A stretch of 8,457 bases of DNA, from positions 1 through 8,457 of the forward strand of contig CAIQND010000020.1 in NCBI GenBank assembly GCA_903873045.1. The letters run 5' to 3'. The position numbers and the translations under genes were made by a program. This document shows positions 6,968 to 8,457 of this stretch, piece by piece; within the stretch, counting starts at the first letter, position 1; every line of letters begins with the position of its first letter. The notes beneath the pieces were generated by a model. The model did no database searches, was not told the origin of the DNA, and was given only the letters and a program-made list of their open reading frames with translations. The DNA is from an uncultured Methylococcaceae bacterium. GTDB taxonomy: Bacteria; Pseudomonadota; Gammaproteobacteria; Methylococcales; Methylomonadaceae.

Positions 6968-7155
6968 ATCTTTCCGGCTAGCAACTTTAGACTGGACAAA
7001 TAAAAAGGCTTAACGGTCAATACGGTTAACTTAATGATAAAGCATTAAAAGAGACCGTTCGCTGAGCGGAGTCGAAGCGAGTTGTCCGCTTCGACTCCGC
7101 TCAGCGAACGGTTTAACCTTAAACTGTCCCGACTTAAGTTGGTAGCCATCTTTCC
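6968..7155. mobile_element. 172-bp MITE (family B) with 23-bp inverted ends, 8-bp target duplication and hairpin core
   Basis: The element is 6976-7147. Its ends, 6976-6998 and the complement of 7125-7147, agree at 19 of 23 positions, with the pattern GGCTAnCAACTT then GGACA. ATCTTTCC lies immediately outside both ends, at 6968-6975 and 7148-7155: a perfect 8-bp target duplication. The interior contains a perfect 25-bp hairpin, 7054-7078 paired with 7088-7112, of the same core sequence as family A. It sits between convergent spoT and hinT, where the hairpin could act as a bidirectional terminator. Ends starting GGC with 8-bp duplications occur in parts of the IS1595 family; that assignment is inference. 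Confidence 0.85.
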
Positions 7156-7204
7156 TAAAGAAAGAGGTGCTTGCCATCAAGGGATTTTTAATAAATACCT
7201 TAAT

Positions 7205-7543
7205 CTAACCTGGCGGCCAAATCATTTGTCGACCACCCAATAAGTGTAAATGTAGATGATAAACATCCTGCCCGCCCTTTTTGTTGCAGTTAAATACAGT
7301 TCTATAGCCTTCTTCAGACAAGCCTTCCTGCTTGGCCAGCAGAGCGGCGATTTGTAATAAATGGCCAGCAAGCAACGCATCATCCAAATCATTCAAAGTG
7401 GCAATATGAATCTTGGGGATTATAAGTATATGGGTAGGTGCTTGAGGATTAATATCTCTAAATGCCAGAACCGTATCATCTTCAAAAACCACATCCGGTT
7501 TGATTTCGCCGGCAACCATCTTGCAAAACAAACACTGAGTCAT
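7205..7543 (-). CDS. hinT: HIT family purine nucleoside phosphoramidase (HinT-like)
   Basis: HinT hydrolyses P-N bonds of adenosine phosphoramidates and acyl-adenylates in the cytoplasm. The 112-residue product has the HIT motif HLHLHLLGG at 96-104, in which His98 corresponds to the catalytic nucleophile. The N-terminal CLFC pair (Cys4, Cys7) is common in bacterial HIT proteins, as are FRDINPQAPTHILIIPK (28-44) and the C-terminal WPPG. I chose ATG at 7543, because AAGGTG lies six bases upstream. The in-frame GTG at 7552 overlaps that binding site and is unlikely to be used. The gene converges with spoT across a MITE and is divergent from the holin gene. It appears monocistronic. TCTTTC/GAAAGA (7149-7165) forms a small hairpin downstream of its stop. 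Confidence 0.95.
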   Translation of the reverse strand: MTQCLFCKMVAGEIKPDVVFEDDTVLAFRDINPQAPTHILIIPKIHIATLNDLDDALLAGHLLQIAALLAKQEGLSEEGYRTVFNCNKKGGQDVYHLHLHLLGGRQMIWPPG

Positions 7544-7549
7544 ATCTTT

Positions 7550-7555
7550 CACCTT
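7550..7555 (-). promoter_or_regulatory. Ribosome binding site deciding the hinT start
   Basis: On the minus strand AAGGTG is followed by six bases and then ATG at 7543-7541. The upstream in-frame GTG (7552-7550) is itself part of this site, which argues for the ATG start. Confidence 0.7.
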
Positions 7556-7684
7556 TAAAAATTAACTATCCACCACAAAGCCGGAACCGGAAAATCAGGC
7601 GAAGGTTCAAGAGAAAGGCGAAAAAAACAATCTTCACACGCTCTCCTCCTTAGCCTTAGGCGCATCCGCTACTTGGAGGGACAC

Positions 7685-7805
7685 AAGTAACTTTGCTCCT
7701 TCTCCAGCGGGATAAGGTTGGGATGAGGGGAATTAAATAAGGATTTTCTCCACTTTAATTTCCCCTCTCCCAACACTCTCCCGCTGGAGAGGACTTTAAG
7801 TAACT
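7685..7805. mobile_element. 105-bp palindromic MITE-like element with 8-bp flanking direct repeat
   Basis: Arms at 7701-7737 and 7754-7790 form an imperfect long hairpin. Matching blocks include TCTCCAGCGGGA, TTGGGA, AGGGGA and ATTAAA, with a 16-base loop. AAGTAACT occurs at 7685-7692 and 7798-7805, bracketing the arms with a few poorly matched bases inside (TTGCTCC against AAAGTCC when inverted). This reads as an 8-bp target duplication around 7693-7797. Hairpins of the type CCCCTCTCCC...CCGCTGGAGAGG are, from memory, widespread in proteobacterial intergenic DNA. It lies between the divergent hinT and holin genes. The remaining sequence 7556-7684 shows nothing I can name. Confidence 0.7.
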
Positions 7806-7833
7806 GAGCAACCCAATCTTTTAGTCGCTCCCC

Positions 7834-7885
7834 GGCTACCCACGTAAGGCGGGACACTTTTGGGCTACCCACGTAAGGCGGGACA
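7834..7885 (+). repeat. Tandem direct repeat, 23 identical bases with period 29, related to the family B MITE ends
   Basis: Bases 7834-7856 and 7863-7885 are identical (GGCTACCCACGT...GGGACA), separated by CTTTTG. The second copy also matches the inverted right end of the MITE at 6976-7147: 20 of 23 bases, with similarity continuing through GTTTAA and GTTAA. These are therefore solo copies of a transposon-like end, both in the same orientation. No inverted partner is seen between here and hinT. The second copy ends 31 bases before the holin start, leaving little native upstream sequence for that gene. Confidence 0.8.
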
Positions 7886-7906
7886 GTTTAAAGTTAAGCC
7901 TTGTGC

Positions 7907-7911
7907 GGAGG
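7907..7911 (+). promoter_or_regulatory. Ribosome binding site deciding the holin start
   Basis: GGAGG lies five bases before ATG at 7917, a near-ideal Shine-Dalgarno. The frame is open back to an ATG at 7860, but that extension would translate the repeat at 7863-7885, so 7917 is the start. Confidence 0.85.
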
Positions 7912-7916
7912 TTGAT

Positions 7917-8411
7917 ATGGATTGGCTAAAGACTATTGCCCCAACAATTGCAACGGCTCTTGGTGGGCCTTTGGCGGGGCTTGCTGTGGATGCCATCTCC
8001 AAGGCTATTGGTATAGATCCCAAAGACGTTCAAGCCACCATCAGTGAAGGTAAGCTGACTGCTGAACAGATTATGTCTATCAAGCAAGCGGAAATTGCTA
8101 TGGCTGCTCGGGCTCAAGAGATGGGCCTAGACTTTGCTAAATTAGGCAATGAAGACCGAAAATCTGCCCGTGATATGCAAGTGGCTACCAAAAGCTATCT
8201 GCCTCCTACATTGGCTATTGGTGTGACTGTTGGCTTTTTTGGCATTTTGGGTGGCTTGATGTACGGTCAAATCCAACACGCACCACAAATTGACATCATG
8301 CTTGGCTCCTTGGGTACTGCTTGGACAGGCATCATTGCTTTCTACTTTGGCTCGTCTGCTGGCTCACAAGCCAAGGATGATTTGCTTCACCAATCTACAC
8401 CCGCAAAATGA
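7917..8411 (+). CDS. Holin-like membrane protein, GTA/phage 3TM holin type
   Basis: Holins form inner-membrane lesions that give an endolysin access to peptidoglycan. The 164-residue product starts MDWLKTIAPTIATALGGPLAG, a weakly hydrophobic N-terminal segment (about 5-25). A charged central helix with KxAEIAMAARAQEM-like content (about 48-90) and RKSARDM (81-87) follows. Two clear membrane segments come next, about 95-117 and 125-148, then a polar tail. This order matches the holin family described for gene transfer agents and many prophages (GTA_holin_3TM type). The stop overlaps the next start as ATGA, and that gene begins like a GH108 lysozyme, which supports the lysis role. GGAGG fixes the start. 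No promoter is visible between the upstream repeat and the gene. Whether it belongs to a prophage, a remnant or a domesticated cassette cannot be told here. Confidence 0.82.
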   Translation: MDWLKTIAPTIATALGGPLAGLAVDAISKAIGIDPKDVQATISEGKLTAEQIMSIKQAEIAMAARAQEMGLDFAKLGNEDRKSARDMQVATKSYLPPTLAIGVTVGFFGILGGLMYGQIQHAPQIDIMLGSLGTAWTGIIAFYFGSSAGSQAKDDLLHQSTPAK

Positions 8412-8457
8412 AAGACAACTTCCAAAAAGCCCTTGCCGCTGTTCTTGTTCACGAAGG
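8408..8457 (+). CDS. Lysozyme/N-acetylmuramidase, GH108-like, N-terminal 16 codons (cut by window edge)
   Basis: The frame starts at ATG 8408, overlapping the holin stop by ATGA, and reads MKDNFQKALAAVLVHEG to the window end. This is the characteristic start of glycosyl hydrolase family 108 lysozymes, where the glutamate of the HEGG motif is catalytic; here it is Glu16, and the final glycine is read from two bases. These enzymes cleave the glycan strands of peptidoglycan and act as phage-type endolysins. There is no Shine-Dalgarno of its own, so translation is probably coupled to the holin. Only the first residues are visible, so domain extent and integrity cannot be judged. Placement directly after a holin raises confidence. 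Confidence 0.75.
   Translation, partial: MKDNFQKALAAVLVHE

Noticed and set aside
6836..7006. Minus-strand stop-free stretch rich in Lys and Arg between hinT and spoT
   Set aside because: It has no good start codon or ribosome binding site, runs across the MITE boundary at 6976, and matches no family I know.
7669..7872. Minus-strand frame of 67 codons upstream of the holin
   Set aside because: It translates the hairpin element at 7701-7790 and the tandem end repeats, with no ribosome binding site.
7860..7916. 19-residue N-terminal extension of the holin from ATG at 7860
   Set aside because: It would translate the tandem repeat, and GGAGG sits correctly before ATG at 7917.

Overview
The window is bacterial chromosome from a Gram-negative gammaproteobacterium. 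The start of lpxC (lipid A synthesis), a ZapE-type ATPase and the adjacent pair rpoZ-spoT all fit that class. The protein style, moderate GC and the type of intergenic palindromes suggest a methanotroph of the Methylococcales (Methylobacter-like). The genus is inference; the class is fairly secure.

Layout, left to right. Bases 1-82 hold the first 27 codons of lpxC on the minus strand. Divergent from it, across a 582-base gap with a clean 216-bp MITE, is zapE (plus). A 325-base gap with two nested palindromic elements leads to a thioredoxin-like redoxin gene, followed 38 bases later by pgk, probably cotranscribed. A 420-base gap with a third palindromic element precedes rpoZ-spoT, which are 9 bases apart. 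spoT converges with hinT (minus) across a 447-base gap holding a MITE with an 8-bp target duplication. Upstream of hinT lie another palindromic MITE and two tandem copies of a transposon-like end. These abut a two-gene lysis cassette (plus): a GTA/phage-type holin, then the start of a GH108-type lysozyme overlapping by ATGA and cut by the window edge.

The genes are mostly housekeeping: outer-membrane biogenesis, division, glycolysis, the RNA polymerase omega subunit with the (p)ppGpp enzyme, and a nucleotide hydrolase. The unusual content is between them. Each of the five gaps longer than 300 bases carries at least one short non-coding inverted-repeat element. One has a perfect 6-bp flanking duplication and three have 8-bp direct repeats at or next to their ends. 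One 23-25 bp hairpin arm recurs in three elements with two different kinds of ends. The end sequence of one MITE recurs in tandem just upstream of the holin. I found no CRISPR array, tRNA, rRNA or intact transposase gene.
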